From NCBI RefSeq assembly GCF_900116065.1, contig NZ_FOZV01000002.1, forward strand, positions 1-64,000: a DNA stretch of 64,000 bases. Reading direction: 5' to 3'. Below, piece after piece: positions 16,996 through 30,359 of the stretch. Both the position numbers and the translations under genes were made by a program. This DNA comes from Brevundimonas viscosa (GTDB taxonomy: Bacteria > Pseudomonadota > Alphaproteobacteria > Caulobacterales > Caulobacteraceae). The stretch's first letter is position 1. Each line of letters starts with the position of its first letter. A model generated the notes under the pieces. The model did no database searches. It had not been told where the DNA came from and saw nothing but the letters and a program-made list of their open reading frames with translations.

Positions 16996-17020
16996 GTGGG
17001 CACGGTGCTATGGCTCGCCC

Positions 17021-18835
17021 ATGCGCCAATCCTTCGACGAAACCACCGACCCGACCTTTGCGGCGAAGCACCTGCCCCTCCTGCGGGCGAAGATGGCCGA
17101 GCAGGGCCTCGACGGCCTGCTGGTTCCGCACGAGGACGAGCACCAGAACGAGTATCTGCCGGACGCCAATGAGCGACTGGCCTGGATCAGCGGCTTCACC
17201 GGCTCAGCCGGCGCCGGCGTGGTGCTGAAGGATCGGGCGGCGATCTTCGCGGACGGCCGATACACGGTGCAGGTCAGGGCGCAGGTCGACCCCGCGCAGT
17301 TCGAAATCCATGCGTTGGAGGACAACGGCCTCGCCCGCTGGCTGGAGGCCGTCCCGGCCGGGTCGGTCATCGGCTACGATCCGCGGCTGCACAGCCCCGA
17401 CGCCCTGGCCTCGCTGAAGCAGGCGGCGGAGAAGGCGGGGGCGACGCTGCGGCCCCTCGACGCCAATCCCCTGGACCTCGCCTGGGGCGAGGCGCGCCCC
17501 GCCCAGCCGGCCGCACCAGCCGTCCCTCACGACGACCGCTACACAGGCGAGTCCAACGCCTCGAAGCGGGCGCGCATCGGCGCAGCCATCCGCGAGAAGG
17601 GAGCGGACGCCGCTGTCCTGACGGCGCCCGCGTCCGTCGCCTGGCTGTTCAACATCCGGGGCGGCGACGTCATCCGGACGCCCCTGCCGCTGGGACAGGC
17701 GGTGGTCGAGGCGGACGGGTCGGCGCGACTGTTCCTCGATCCGCGCAAGGTCACCAACGAACTGCCCGGCTGGCTGGGCGACGCGGTGCAGCTGGAGGCG
17801 CCGGAGGCGCTGGACGGCGCGCTGGAGTCGCTGAAGGGCCGCAAGGTGCTGGTCGATCCGGCCCAGTCGTCGGCCTGGTATTTCGACCGGCTGACGGCGG
17901 CCGGGGCCGACGTGGTGCGGGGCATGGACCCCTGCACCCTGCCGCGCGCGACGAAGAACCCGGTCGAGATCGAGGGTAGCCGGCAGGCGCACGTTCGCGA
18001 TGGGGCGGCGCTGAGCCGCTTCCTGCACTGGGTCGACACGATCGCGCAGGACACCCTGCCGGACGAGCGCGAGATCGCCGAGACGCTGGAGCGCTTCCGC
18101 GAACAGACCGGCGCGCTGAAGGACCTGTCCTTCGATACCATCGCCGGGGCGGGGCCGAACGGCGCCCTGCCGCACTACAAGCCGGTGGGGGCGAAGATCC
18201 GCCGCATCGAGAAGGGCAGCCTGCTGCTGGTCGACGGCGGCGGCCAGTATCTGGACGGCACCACCGATGTGACCCGGACCATGGCCGTGGGCGAGCCCTC
18301 GGCCGACCAGCGGCGCATGTTCACCCTGGTGTTGAAGGGGCATATCGCCATGGCGACGGTGCGCTTCCCCGCCGGCACGACCGGCCATCAGCTCGACGCC
18401 CTGGCGCGGCTGCCGCTGTGGATGCAGGGCTTCGACTACGATCACGGCACCGGCCACGGCGTGGGCAGCTATCTGGGCGTGCACGAGGGGCCGCAGCGGA
18501 TCGCCAAGATGGTCAACACCCAGCCGCTGCTGACCGGCATGATCCTGTCCAACGAGCCCGGCTACTACCGCGAGGGCCACTGGGGCATCCGCATCGAGAC
18601 CCTCCAGGTGGTCACCCCGCCCGAGCCCATCCCGGGCGGCGAGCGGCCGATGCACGGCTTCGAGCAGCTGACCTTCGCGCCGCTGGACCGCAGGCTGATC
18701 GACGCCGGGCTGTTGACGGCCGATGAGCGGGCCTACGTCGACGCCTACCACGCCGAGACGCTGGCGAAGGTGGGGCCGCTGCTGGACGGCGAGGCCAGGG
18801 CGTGGCTGGAGCGGGCCTGCGCGCCCTTGAATTAA
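17021..18835 (+). CDS. Xaa-Pro aminopeptidase (M24B)
   Basis: The 604-residue protein is of the long, three-domain (APP1-like) aminopeptidase P type: two creatinase-like N-terminal domains (about 1-310) and a pita-bread catalytic domain. Metal ligands are visible in LVDGGGQYLDGTTDVTRT (two Asp), HGTGHGVG (His), NEPGYY (Glu) and IRIE (Glu). It should cleave N-terminal residues preceding proline. The ATG at 17021 follows the pepA terminator; the open frame upstream to 16895 crosses that terminator and is not used. Confidence 0.93.
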   Translation: MRQSFDETTDPTFAAKHLPLLRAKMAEQGLDGLLVPHEDEHQNEYLPDANERLAWISGFTGSAGAGVVLKDRAAIFADGRYTVQVRAQVDPAQFEIHALEDNGLARWLEAVPAGSVIGYDPRLHSPDALASLKQAAEKAGATLRPLDANPLDLAWGEARPAQPAAPAVPHDDRYTGESNASKRARIGAAIREKGADAAVLTAPASVAWLFNIRGGDVIRTPLPLGQAVVEADGSARLFLDPRKVTNELPGWLGDAVQLEAPEALDGALESLKGRKVLVDPAQSSAWYFDRLTAAGADVVRGMDPCTLPRATKNPVEIEGSRQAHVRDGAALSRFLHWVDTIAQDTLPDEREIAETLERFREQTGALKDLSFDTIAGAGPNGALPHYKPVGAKIRRIEKGSLLLVDGGGQYLDGTTDVTRTMAVGEPSADQRRMFTLVLKGHIAMATVRFPAGTTGHQLDALARLPLWMQGFDYDHGTGHGVGSYLGVHEGPQRIAKMVNTQPLLTGMILSNEPGYYREGHWGIRIETLQVVTPPEPIPGGERPMHGFEQLTFAPLDRRLIDAGLLTADERAYVDAYHAETLAKVGPLLDGEARAWLERACAPLN

Positions 18836-18907
18836 GGCCGAACGGCGCCCATCTCCCGTGCGCCGGCGGACGCGCCGCCGGCTCCCACACATTCAGGAGA
18901 TGCGCTC

Positions 18908-22260
<3,353 letters not shown>

Positions 22261-22358
22261 CTAACACCCGGCGCGGAGGGACGGAGCCATGACAGAGAGT
22301 TAATCTGACCTGGCGGCCGTCGCCCGCTAGCGTCCCCGGCCGGTCCCGAGGAGTCGCC

Positions 22359-23315
22359 ATGTTTTCGTATCGTCGCCTGACGCTGTCGTCCGTCGCCGCA
22401 GCCCTTCTGCTGGCCGGATGCGCCGCTCCGGCCGTCATGCCGCCGGCGACGCCGCAGCCGCCGGCCTTCCAGGCCCAGCTGCTTGAAGATGTCCGCGTGC
22501 TGGCTTCGGACGAGATGCAGGGTCGCGACACCGGATCGGCGGGGGGCGAGGCGGCGCGCGCCTATATCGTCGGCCGGATGGAGGCGCTGGGCGTCGAGGC
22601 CCCGATGATGGGACGGCTGCAGCCTTGGGAGATGACCGGCCGCAGCCGCGAGGGGGCGAAGACCTGGAACGGCGTCAACGTGCTCGGGCTGGTGCGGGGG
22701 ACGCGCGCGGCCGATCGCTACATCGTGGTCACCGCTCACTACGATCACGTCGGCGCGCATGGCGGCCAGATCTACAACGGCGCCGACGACAACGCCTCGG
22801 GGGTGGCGACGATGCTCGCGCTGGCGGCCGAGCTGAAGCGCGAGGCGCCGGAGCATAGCGTCCTGTTCGTGGCGCTTGACGGCGAGGAGCGCGGCCTGCT
22901 GGGCGCCCGGCATTTCGTCGAGGCGCCGCCTTTCCCGCTCAGCTCCATCGCCATGAACCTGAACTTCGACATGACCGCCCGCGCCGAGACCGACGGCAAG
23001 CTGTGGGTCACGGGCACCTACCAGCACCCGCAGTTCCGGCCGATCCTCGAGGCGCTGCCGGCCCAGGGGGCGGTGGCCCTGGCCTTCGGAAAGGACACGC
23101 CGCAGGACACCGGCGAGGACAACTGGGTCGAGGCTTCCGACCATGCCGCCTTCCACCGCGCCGGGCTGCCCTTCCTGTACCTGGGCGTAAACTACCACCC
23201 CGACTACCACCGGCCGTCCGACGACTTCGAGCGGATCGATCCCGGGGTTTTCACGAGCTCGACGCGACTGGCCATCGACTCCTTCCGGGCGCTGGACAGG
23301 GCGCTGGACCGCTAA
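22359..23315 (+). CDS. M28 family zinc peptidase lipoprotein
   Basis: The 318-residue protein has a lipoprotein signal with lipobox LLAGC, placing it in the envelope. Zn ligands of the M28 aminopeptidase family are visible: TAHYDHVG (His), GADDNASG (Asp), DGEERG (Glu-Glu), NFDM (Asp) and YHPDYHRPSDD (His). It probably trims peptides in the periplasm or at the outer membrane. It is monocistronic and divergent from ligA; the ATG at 22359 follows GAGGAG. Confidence 0.88.
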   Translation: MFSYRRLTLSSVAAALLLAGCAAPAVMPPATPQPPAFQAQLLEDVRVLASDEMQGRDTGSAGGEAARAYIVGRMEALGVEAPMMGRLQPWEMTGRSREGAKTWNGVNVLGLVRGTRAADRYIVVTAHYDHVGAHGGQIYNGADDNASGVATMLALAAELKREAPEHSVLFVALDGEERGLLGARHFVEAPPFPLSSIAMNLNFDMTARAETDGKLWVTGTYQHPQFRPILEALPAQGAVALAFGKDTPQDTGEDNWVEASDHAAFHRAGLPFLYLGVNYHPDYHRPSDDFERIDPGVFTSSTRLAIDSFRALDRALDR

Positions 23316-23388
23316 CGCCTTTCGGTCGCGAACACAGGCCTTGAAAAGGTCACCGCCCTGCCGTCACGGTGCGTGCGGAGACCTGCGC

Positions 23389-24021
23389 ATGACCACTCTG
23401 ACGCCGTCCGCTCTCGACCTCGGAACCGTCCAGAAGATCCGGAAGGCCGCGGTGCTCGCGGGGCTGATCGGCCTGGTCGGATTGTCTCTGGTCAGTCAGT
23501 CCATCGGCGGCGTCGACGGCGCATGGCACGAACGGGTCGAACTGGCCGGCTTCGTCGCCATGATCATCTCGATCGTCGGCCGGGCGTGGTGTTCGCTCTA
23601 TATCGGCGGGCGCAAGAAGGCCGAGATCGTCGACCGCGGCCCGTATTCGATCACCCGCAATCCGCTTTACCTGTTCAGCTTCGTCGGCGCGTTCGGGATC
23701 GGGGCCCAGAGCGGCAGCGTGACCATCGCCCTGCTGTTCGTCATCGTCGCCCTGCTGGTGTTCTCCCTGACGGTGCGCCGGGAGGAAGCTTTCCTGGAGC
23801 GGGAGTTCGGTGAAACCTACCGGAGCTACAAGGCGCGCACGCCGCGGTTCTGGCCCCGGTTTTCGCTGTGGCGCGACGAGGATCAGCTGACGGTCCGGCC
23901 GTCGCTGTTTCTGCTGACGATCCGCGACGGTCTCGTTTTCCTCCTCGCCATCCCGCTGTTCGAGCTGATCGACGCCGGACAGGCGGCTCACTGGCTCCGG
24001 GTGTTCGCCCACCTCCCCTGA
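23389..24021 (+). CDS. ICMT/PEMT-like membrane methyltransferase
   Basis: The 210-residue integral membrane protein has about five membrane segments and the isoprenylcysteine carboxyl methyltransferase/PEMT signature GPYSITRNPLYLFSF followed by EREFGETYRSYKARTPRFWP. Bacterial members act on unknown small or lipid substrates. The ATG at 23389 is preceded by GGAG and is preferred over a TTG at 23341. Confidence 0.8.
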   Translation: MTTLTPSALDLGTVQKIRKAAVLAGLIGLVGLSLVSQSIGGVDGAWHERVELAGFVAMIISIVGRAWCSLYIGGRKKAEIVDRGPYSITRNPLYLFSFVGAFGIGAQSGSVTIALLFVIVALLVFSLTVRREEAFLEREFGETYRSYKARTPRFWPRFSLWRDEDQLTVRPSLFLLTIRDGLVFLLAIPLFELIDAGQAAHWLRVFAHLP

Positions 24022-24085
24022 GCCGGGGCGTGACACGGGCGCCCCGACGTGTTGGGTATCGTCCGTCGTCCGCCGGAGATTCCCC

Positions 24086-24634
24086 ATGCGCCGTCTCGCC
24101 TGTCTCGCCGTCCTGCTGCTGGGGCTCGCCGCGTGCGACGGCGGGACCGACCGCGCCTCCGCTCCGGCGACGCCGGCCGAGTCGTTCGCCTACAACGCCG
24201 CCGGCGACATCTCCGGCTACTACATGCCGATGGACGAAACGCGCTTCGGCCAGTGGTCGTTCGAGCACCTGTTCGTCGGGCAGTCGGCCGAGTTCGGGAC
24301 GTGGGAAGGGGGCGAGCGCAGCCCGACCTTCGCGCCGGTCATGCTGGTGTTCGACGACGTGACCAGCCCCATGGTGCAGACCGAACTCGGCGAGGCGCGC
24401 AGCGTCTCGGTGCGGGTGCTGCCCACCGTCTACGCCGTGGACGACGTGCAGGTGCGGTTCGAGGGGCGCGCCGCCGAACTGGGGCGGGTGATCTTCGACG
24501 GCCGCATGGACCAGGGCGCGCTGGCCACGTCCCGGCGCAATCTTGGCGATGAGGGGGTGGTGATGACCGGCTCGCTCAAGGTCGGCGACGCGGCGCCCAG
24601 GGCCGTGCGCCTCCGCTGGTGGATGGGCGATTAG
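24086..24634 (+). CDS. Lipoprotein of unknown function
   Basis: The 182-residue protein starts with a clear lipoprotein signal (LLLGLAAC, Cys17). The mature part is rich in beta-strand-like segments (YYMPMDETRFGQWSFEHLFV, then VRVLPTVYAVDDVQVRF) and has no motif I recognise. It overlaps the convergent ppx by 4 nt. Confidence 0.75.
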   Translation: MRRLACLAVLLLGLAACDGGTDRASAPATPAESFAYNAAGDISGYYMPMDETRFGQWSFEHLFVGQSAEFGTWEGGERSPTFAPVMLVFDDVTSPMVQTELGEARSVSVRVLPTVYAVDDVQVRFEGRAAELGRVIFDGRMDQGALATSRRNLGDEGVVMTGSLKVGDAAPRAVRLRWWMGD

Positions 24635-26139
24635 GTCGCCGTCCGGCCATCGATCTCCAGCTTCAGGCCCAGCGCCTCGGCCGCGGCCTTCCCGCGCTTT
24701 CGGGTCTGTTCGCCCAACAGGACGTCGGCGTAGCCATCTGCGGCCGAGAGGATCAGTCGTCCTCCGCGCACGTCGGCATTGGCGTTGGCGAGCAGCTGGG
24801 GCGAGCGACCGGAGAGATCGCAGGCCATGCGAATGGCGAGACCGACGGCGCGGGCCGACCGGCGCTGCTCGTCTGTCAGCAGGCGGCGGACAAGCTCGGG
24901 CGAGGGCGTCGCCCCCGGCCCGCCGTAACGGGCGTTGATCGCCATCGCCAGCCAGGCCCGCTCGGCATGGGTCTGACCGGGCACCGGCGCCCGCAGCACC
25001 TGGTCGAAGGCCAGTTCTATCCTGTGGTCCGGATGGAGGCGCGCCCCGATGTCGGCCAGCCGGCAGGCGGCGTCGGTCAGCACGGCGTCTCGCCCTGGCG
25101 AAAACGAGACGGGGAGGGCTTCAAGCATCGGGGCGATCCAGGCGTTCAGCACGCCGGGCAGGGCCGGCGACACGCCCTGCCGGGCGCCCAGTGCCGTGCA
25201 GCCGGCGAGCAGAGGGTCGGCAGCCGCCGTCTCCGGGTCCAGCGCGTCGTACAGCAGCCCCTCACGCACGCCCCAGGCGGAGAGCACGATACGCTTCAGA
25301 CCGAGCCGATCGATCAGACCTTCCAGCACGAGCGAGGCGTGCGGCAGGGTCTCTGCCCGCTTCTTCGTCAGCCCCGGCCACTTCTCGAGCGATTCCCGCG
25401 ATTGCCGCGCGATCAGACGGGCGGTCTCGCGGGCTTCGGCGGCGCCCATCTGGTACTGGTGCAGGATGTGGAGCGGGTAGCCCGTCAGGCTCATATGCGC
25501 CTGGGCGAGCGTGCGCCAGGCGCCGCCGACGGCGTAGAGGGTGTCCGCGCGGAAGTCGCTCGCGGGGCCGAGGCGTGAGGCGATCTCGCTGCGGCGGACT
25601 TCGAGGCTCAGGGTGTCGCCCAGCGAGAACGGGCCAAGCGGCAGGGTGACGCCGCGCCCGACATTGCCCTCGCTGATCGGCACGAGCTCGAGACTGGAGC
25701 CGCCGAGGTCGCCGACGATCCCCGCAGCATCCGGAATCCCGGCCAGCACCCCGAGGGCGGCGCGGCGGGCTTCTTCCTCGCCCGACAGCACCTGCACCTG
25801 GAGGCCTGTCTCCGCCGCCACGCGGGCGCAGAAGTCGGCCCCGTCCTCAGCCTCACGGACCGCGGCCGTCGCCGCGACGAAGGCGTGGGAGGGCTGCACG
25901 CCTTCCAGCACGGCCGCGAACCGCTTCAGGGCGATGAGCGCCTGCTCGACCCCGTCCACCGCCAGGCGGCCGGTGCGCGTGAGGTCACGACCGAGTCCGG
26001 CCAGCACCTTCTCGTTGAAGACCGTCCAGATGGCGCGCCCTTCCAGCCGGTAGAGCACGAGACGGATCGAGTTCGAGCCGATGTCGATGGCGGCCACGTC
26101 GCGCGGCGCGCCGGGCGCAGAGCCGGGAACGTCAGGCAT
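24631..26139 (-). CDS. ppx: Exopolyphosphatase / pppGpp phosphohydrolase (Ppx/GppA)
   Basis: The 502-residue protein has the ASKHA fold of Ppx/GppA: AAIDIGSNSIRLV at the N-terminus, AAVREAEDGADF, VLSGEEEAR and GDLGGSSLELV. It should release phosphate from polyphosphate or convert pppGpp to ppGpp. It sits directly downstream of ppk1 with a 1-nt overlap, so synthesis and breakdown of polyphosphate are co-transcribed. Confidence 0.92.
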   Translation of the reverse strand: MPDVPGSAPGAPRDVAAIDIGSNSIRLVLYRLEGRAIWTVFNEKVLAGLGRDLTRTGRLAVDGVEQALIALKRFAAVLEGVQPSHAFVAATAAVREAEDGADFCARVAAETGLQVQVLSGEEEARRAALGVLAGIPDAAGIVGDLGGSSLELVPISEGNVGRGVTLPLGPFSLGDTLSLEVRRSEIASRLGPASDFRADTLYAVGGAWRTLAQAHMSLTGYPLHILHQYQMGAAEARETARLIARQSRESLEKWPGLTKKRAETLPHASLVLEGLIDRLGLKRIVLSAWGVREGLLYDALDPETAAADPLLAGCTALGARQGVSPALPGVLNAWIAPMLEALPVSFSPGRDAVLTDAACRLADIGARLHPDHRIELAFDQVLRAPVPGQTHAERAWLAMAINARYGGPGATPSPELVRRLLTDEQRRSARAVGLAIRMACDLSGRSPQLLANANADVRGGRLILSAADGYADVLLGEQTRKRGKAAAEALGLKLEIDGRTAT

Positions 26140-28364
26140 CAGCGCTTCTTCCGCTCTGGCCGGTCGTAGCGGAGTTGCGCAGGCAGTGTCTTCACCTTGC
26201 GACCCCGGCCGGAGAGGCTTGGATTGGTCATGAAGTAGCGGTGCGCGGAGAACGGCCGCTCCGGATCGAGCGGAACCACCCGGCGGTAGGCGCCGTCCGG
26301 CTCCAGCAGCCAGCTCTGGGCGTCATCCTTCAGGTTGGCGACCATGATCTGGTCCAGCACCTGGTCGTGGACGGTGGCGTTGCGCACAGGCGTCATCAGT
26401 TCGACCCGGCGGTCGAGGTTCCGGGGCATCCAGTCGGCCGAGGCGATGAACACCAGCGCCCGGTCGTGAGGCAGGTCGCGGCCGTGGGCGAACGCGACGA
26501 CCCGGCTGTGCTCGAGAAAGCGGCCGACGATCGACTTCACCCGGATGTTCTCGCTCAGTCCCTCCACGCCCGGTCGGAGGCAGCAGATGCCGCGCACCAC
26601 CAGTTCGATGCGGACGCCCCACTGACTGGCCCGGTAGAGGGCGTCGATGACCTCGGGATCGACCAGCGCGTTGACCTTGGCCCAGATGGCGGCCGGCTTG
26701 CCCTGCGCCGCCGCGGCCATCTCGCGCCCGATCAGGTCGATCAGGGTGCGTTTCATGTTGAGCGGAGAGACGACCAGCGCCTCGAGCTCGTCCGGCTGGG
26801 CGTAGCCGGTGATATAGTTGAACACCCGCGTGGCGTCGCGGGCGAGCGTCGGGTCGCAGCTGAACAGACTCAGGTCCGTGTAGATGCGGGCGGTGATCGG
26901 GTGATAGTTGCCCGTGCCGAAGTGGCAGTAGGTGCGCAACGACTCCCCCTCGCGCCGCACCACCACGCTTAGCTTGGCGTGGGTCTTGTACTCGACGAAG
27001 CCGAACACGACGTGCACCCCGGCCCGTTCCATGGCCCGGGCCCAGCGCAGGTTGGCCTCTTCGTCAAAGCGCGCCTTCAACTCCACGAGAGCGGTGACGT
27101 TCTTGCCGTTCTCGGCCGCCTCGATCAGGGCGGCGACGATCGGGCTGTCCTTCGACGTGCGATAGAGGGTCTGCTTGATGGCGATGACGTGCGGATCGCG
27201 GGCCGCCTGCCGCAGGAACTGCACCACCACGTCGAAGCTCTCGAACGGGTGGTGGATCAGCATGTCCTTCTCGCGGACAGCGGCGAAGATGTCGCCGCCG
27301 TGGTCGCGGACGCGTTCCGGGTAGCGCGGCTCGTAGCCCGGAAACTTGAGATCCGGATGCCCGCCCGGAATCAGCTCGGCGAGCTGGGCGAGGCCGAGCA
27401 TGCCGTCGACGACGACGATGTCCTCGGGCGCCGCCTCCAGCTGGCCGGTGATGAAGGAGCGCAGATCGTCGGGCATCGAGGCCTCGATCTTGATGCGCAC
27501 GACCGAGCCCAGGCGACGCTGCTTCAGCGCCTCCTCGAACTCCATCACCAGATCCTCGGCCTCCTCCTCGATCTCGATATCGGAGTCCCGGATCAGCCGG
27601 AACACGCCGCGCTCCAGCACGTCGCAACCGGGGAACAGGTGGTCGATGAAAAGGGTGAGCAGGCTTTCGAGGGTGACGAAGCGCCTGCGGCCCGGCGTGG
27701 AGCGCCCGTCTGTCGCCAACGGCCAGAAGCGCTTCACCTGGGTGGGCACCGGCACCAGGGCGTAGAGAACCCGACCGTCGCTGCGGCGCTTGACCTTCAG
27801 GGCCAGCGAGAAGCCGAGGTTGGGCAGGAAGGGAAAGGGGTGCGCCGGATCGATCGCCATCGGCGTGAGCACAGCGAACAGCTGGCTGAGAAACTCCGGC
27901 TCCAGCCGCTCGCGTTCGGTGCGGGTGATGCGGCCTACATCGACGACATCGATGCCGGCGGACGCCAGCTCCTTGCGCAGTCGGCGCCAGCGTCGCTGCT
28001 GCTCCGCCATCAGACCGCCGGCGGCGCGGTTCACCCGGTCCAGGGTCTCCTGCGGCGTCAGCCCGTCGGCCGACACCACTCGCACACGCTCCCGGACCTG
28101 GCCCTTGAGGCCGGCGACCCGGGTCATGAAGAACTCGTCCAGATTGTTGGCCGAGATGGACAGGAAACGCAGCCGCTCGAGCAGCGGGTGGGCCGGGTTG
28201 GCGGCCTCCTCCAGCACACGGCCGTTGAAGGCCAGCCACGAGATCTCGCGATTGAAGAACCGGGCAGGCGAAGCCATCAGCTCTTCGGAGAGGTGAAGCT
28301 GCGGCGCGCGGGAGGAGGGGACCTCCGCGCCGGAGGTGTCGTCGCTGATGGCCGCGTCGCTCAT
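26139..28364 (-). CDS. ppk1: Polyphosphate kinase 1
   Basis: The 741-residue enzyme polymerises the ATP gamma-phosphate. N domain and helical domain are followed by the two catalytic domains. His462 in YKTHAKL is the expected autophosphorylated residue and the second conserved His lies in [21 protein letters not shown] near the C-terminus is typical. An N-terminal extension of about 30 residues precedes the family start [13 protein letters not shown]. It is the first gene of ppk1-ppx. Confidence 0.95.
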   Translation of the reverse strand: MSDAAISDDTSGAEVPSSRAPQLHLSEELMASPARFFNREISWLAFNGRVLEEAANPAHPLLERLRFLSISANNLDEFFMTRVAGLKGQVRERVRVVSADGLTPQETLDRVNRAAGGLMAEQQRRWRRLRKELASAGIDVVDVGRITRTERERLEPEFLSQLFAVLTPMAIDPAHPFPFLPNLGFSLALKVKRRSDGRVLYALVPVPTQVKRFWPLATDGRSTPGRRRFVTLESLLTLFIDHLFPGCDVLERGVFRLIRDSDIEIEEEAEDLVMEFEEALKQRRLGSVVRIKIEASMPDDLRSFITGQLEAAPEDIVVVDGMLGLAQLAELIPGGHPDLKFPGYEPRYPERVRDHGGDIFAAVREKDMLIHHPFESFDVVVQFLRQAARDPHVIAIKQTLYRTSKDSPIVAALIEAAENGKNVTALVELKARFDEEANLRWARAMERAGVHVVFGFVEYKTHAKLSVVVRREGESLRTYCHFGTGNYHPITARIYTDLSLFSCDPTLARDATRVFNYITGYAQPDELEALVVSPLNMKRTLIDLIGREMAAAAQGKPAAIWAKVNALVDPEVIDALYRASQWGVRIELVVRGICCLRPGVEGLSENIRVKSIVGRFLEHSRVVAFAHGRDLPHDRALVFIASADWMPRNLDRRVELMTPVRNATVHDQVLDQIMVANLKDDAQSWLLEPDGAYRRVVPLDPERPFSAHRYFMTNPSLSGRGRKVKTLPAQLRYDRPERKKR

Positions 28365-28420
28365 GCTTCGCTTCTGGCCCGGCGGGCGAGCGGCTGCAAC
28401 CTTGCTCCGGACGCGAAGAC

Positions 28421-28447
28421 GCCGGCCGGTCGCGGGGACCGGCCGGC
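28421..28447 (-). terminator. Hairpin downstream of the first RcnB-like gene
   Basis: A perfect 10-bp inverted repeat GCCGGCCGGT/ACCGGCCGGC with a 7-nt loop follows the stop codon at 28471. The T-run is weak, so it may be a stabiliser rather than a strong terminator. Confidence 0.5.
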
Positions 28448-28470
28448 GCTTGCTCCGTGGACGGACGGCC

Positions 28471-29394
28471 CTACCAGGCCCAGGCGTCGTAGACCACGTC
28501 GATGACGTACCCGTCGAACTCGTCGATCAGATAGATGTGGTTGTCGACGAGAACCCACCGGGCGCCGGGCGGCGGATAGCCGAGGCCATAGGTGCGCCAG
28601 TCGTTCAGCTGATACCGCCAGAAGATCGACGGCAGGTACTGGCCGACATGCCAGCGCTGGTTCCAGTAGCTGCGCGGCACGCTGTAGTAGCCGTAGCCCG
28701 GTGCGAAATAGAAGCCGATCCGGACCCCGGAGAAGCCGCGCCAGCGCCGGTCGTGCCGCCACCAGTCGCGAGCGTGCCGACGGTTCCAGTCCCGCCGCCA
28801 GTGGTCGGCGTTGAAGCGGTTGCGGAATTCGCGGTACTCGCGGCGATCCTCACGCCGTTCCTGCCGTTGCTCGCGCCGATCCTGACGCCACTCGCGCCGA
28901 TCCTCACGACGGTCCTGACGCCATTCGCGGCGGTCTTCGCGGCGCTCCTGCCGGTTGTCCCGGCGGTCTTCGCGTCGATCCTGACGCAGGTCGGGCCGGT
29001 CAGCCCGCCGATCCTCCCGGCGCTCCTGACGGTCCTCCCGTCGGTCCTGACGCAGCTCCGGTCGGTCCGCGCGCCGTTCCTCGCGGCGCTCTTCGCGACG
29101 TTCCTGACGGTTCTCCCGCCGATCCTCCCGACGCTCCTGCCGGTCCTCGCGCCGTTCGGCGGGGCGCTCGGGCCGCGGGGGAGGGGGCGTTTCCGCCCGC
29201 GGCTGGCGCGGCCGCTCGGCACGGGCGGGACGATCTTCCGCCTGCCGCTGTCGACGTTCCTCGCCGCCGTTCTGCAGCGCCGCGCCGCGGCGGCCGCCCC
29301 CGGCTTCGGCGTCCTGGGCCAGGACGGTCAGCGGCGCCGCAGCCGGAACGGCGAAAGACGCCAGGGCTGCTGCGACCATAAGTGAGCGTTTCAT
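28471..29394 (-). CDS. RcnB-like secreted protein with long Arg/Asp/Glu repeat
   Basis: The 307-residue protein has a signal peptide (cleavage near VLAQ at residue 27), a Pro-rich segment, a strongly charged repeat at residues about 78-189 built from RREDRQER and [12 protein letters not shown] units, and a C-terminal RcnB-like domain (W-x-x-[28 protein letters not shown]). RcnB of E. coli is a periplasmic protein in Ni/Co homeostasis; no metal role can be read here. A paralogue lies immediately upstream at 29551-30207. The repeat is probably an extended, highly charged segment. Confidence 0.8.
   Translation of the reverse strand: MKRSLMVAAALASFAVPAAAPLTVLAQDAEAGGGRRGAALQNGGEERRQRQAEDRPARAERPRQPRAETPPPPRPERPAERREDRQERREDRRENRQERREERREERRADRPELRQDRREDRQERREDRRADRPDLRQDRREDRRDNRQERREDRREWRQDRREDRREWRQDRREQRQERREDRREYREFRNRFNADHWRRDWNRRHARDWWRHDRRWRGFSGVRIGFYFAPGYGYYSVPRSYWNQRWHVGQYLPSIFWRYQLNDWRTYGLGYPPPGARWVLVDNHIYLIDEFDGYVIDVVYDAWAW
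28828..29163 (-). repeat. Degenerate short repeats encoding RRE/RRD units
   Basis: About 336 nt of imperfect 12- to 36-nt repeats encoding [12 protein letters not shown] units inside the first RcnB-like gene. Such repeats can expand or contract, so copy number may vary between strains. Confidence 0.7.
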
Positions 29395-29495
29395 TCTCGT
29401 ATGTCTCTCCGCACGCCCCTGTCAGACGGCTGTCCGGAGCGTCGCTGTTTCATTCTGAACCGTGACTGAACGCGAGCCTGTGATCGAGGCGCATG

Positions 29496-29526
29496 AAAAC
29501 GCCCCGCGAAGCAGGATCGCGGGGCG
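29496..29526 (-). terminator. Terminator after the second RcnB-like gene
   Basis: On the minus strand CGCCCCGCG pairs with CGCGGGGCG (29518-29526 and 29500-29508) and is followed by TTTT. It separates the two RcnB-like genes, so each is probably transcribed on its own. Confidence 0.8.
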
Positions 29527-29550
29527 CAGACGCAGGGCAGGCGAGGCCGA

Positions 29551-30207
29551 TCAGAAGACGTCGTACAACACGCTGGCGATGAGGCCGGTGGCGATGGCCA
29601 TCAGCACGATATCGTCGCCGGCGTGGACGTACCGATAGCCGCGCGGCGCCGGCCGGAGGCCGTAAACGTACGGATCACGCACATAGTAGTGGCGATAGGC
29701 GGAGGGCAGGTAGTGGCCGCGCTGCCAGCGATAGCCGTAGTAGCGGGGTTCGACGCGATAGTAGCCGTAGCTGGGGGCGTACCAGTAGCCGCTGCGGCGG
29801 CCGGCATAGTCCCGAAAATCGCTGCGGCCGCGCCACCAGTCGCGATCGTTTCGATCCCAGCGACGGTCCCGCTGATAGTCACGCCGGTCGTCGCGACGTT
29901 CGCGGCGGAAGTCCCGGCGGTCGTCACGACGTTCCTCGCGGAAGTCCCGACGATCTTCCCGGCGGTCGCGGCGGTAGTCGCGCCGGCTGTCGTACTCCCC
30001 CTGTCGCCAGTCGCGGCGGTCGTCGCGACGTTCACGCCGGAAGTCGCGACGGTCCTCGCGGCGATCCTGGCGGTACTCCCGGCGGTCCTCGCGACGATCC
30101 TGACGATACTCGCGGCGGTCGCCCCGATCCTGGGCCTCGGCAGCCAGCGGCGCGGCGGTGGTCGCCAGCGCCAGGGCGACGATGGCGGCCTTCGTGAAGC
30201 TGTTCAT
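29551..30207 (-). CDS. RcnB-like secreted protein, second paralogue
   Basis: The 218-residue protein has a signal peptide (cleavage near AAEAQ, residue 25), an Arg/Asp repeat at residues about 27-118 ([22 protein letters not shown]) and a Tyr-rich RcnB-like C-terminal domain ([17 protein letters not shown], then [19 protein letters not shown]) ending in a hydrophobic stretch. It uses Asp where the neighbour uses Glu. It has its own terminator and is divergent from the GST gene. Confidence 0.8.
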   Translation of the reverse strand: MNSFTKAAIVALALATTAAPLAAEAQDRGDRREYRQDRREDRREYRQDRREDRRDFRRERRDDRRDWRQGEYDSRRDYRRDRREDRRDFREERRDDRRDFRRERRDDRRDYQRDRRWDRNDRDWWRGRSDFRDYAGRRSGYWYAPSYGYYRVEPRYYGYRWQRGHYLPSAYRHYYVRDPYVYGLRPAPRGYRYVHAGDDIVLMAIATGLIASVLYDVF

Positions 30208-30359
30208 GGTCGGTCTCCGATCGGGCGGGGCGCCTCGAAGCGGCTCCGCTCGTTAAGCATGAACCGTCCACCCCGGCGAATGAACCGGGCCTGAACGCCA
30301 GCGTCAGGTTGCAGGTGTCCCCTGCGCCGCCCATGTCCGGATCAGATCGAGGAGACCTC

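Noticed and set aside
24619..25578. + strand ORF over ppx
   Set aside because: Antisense shadow of ppx with no motif or RBS.
28828..29163. CRISPR-like array
   Set aside because: Repeats are degenerate, have no unique spacers and are explained by the coding frame.
28336..29385. Long + strand ORF rich in VLTPILP-like repeats
   Set aside because: It is the antisense of the Arg/Glu repeat of the RcnB-like gene; the minus strand has a signal peptide and a known C-terminal domain.
29623..30294. + strand Val/Ala/Pro-rich ORF
   Set aside because: Antisense shadow of the second RcnB-like repeat.
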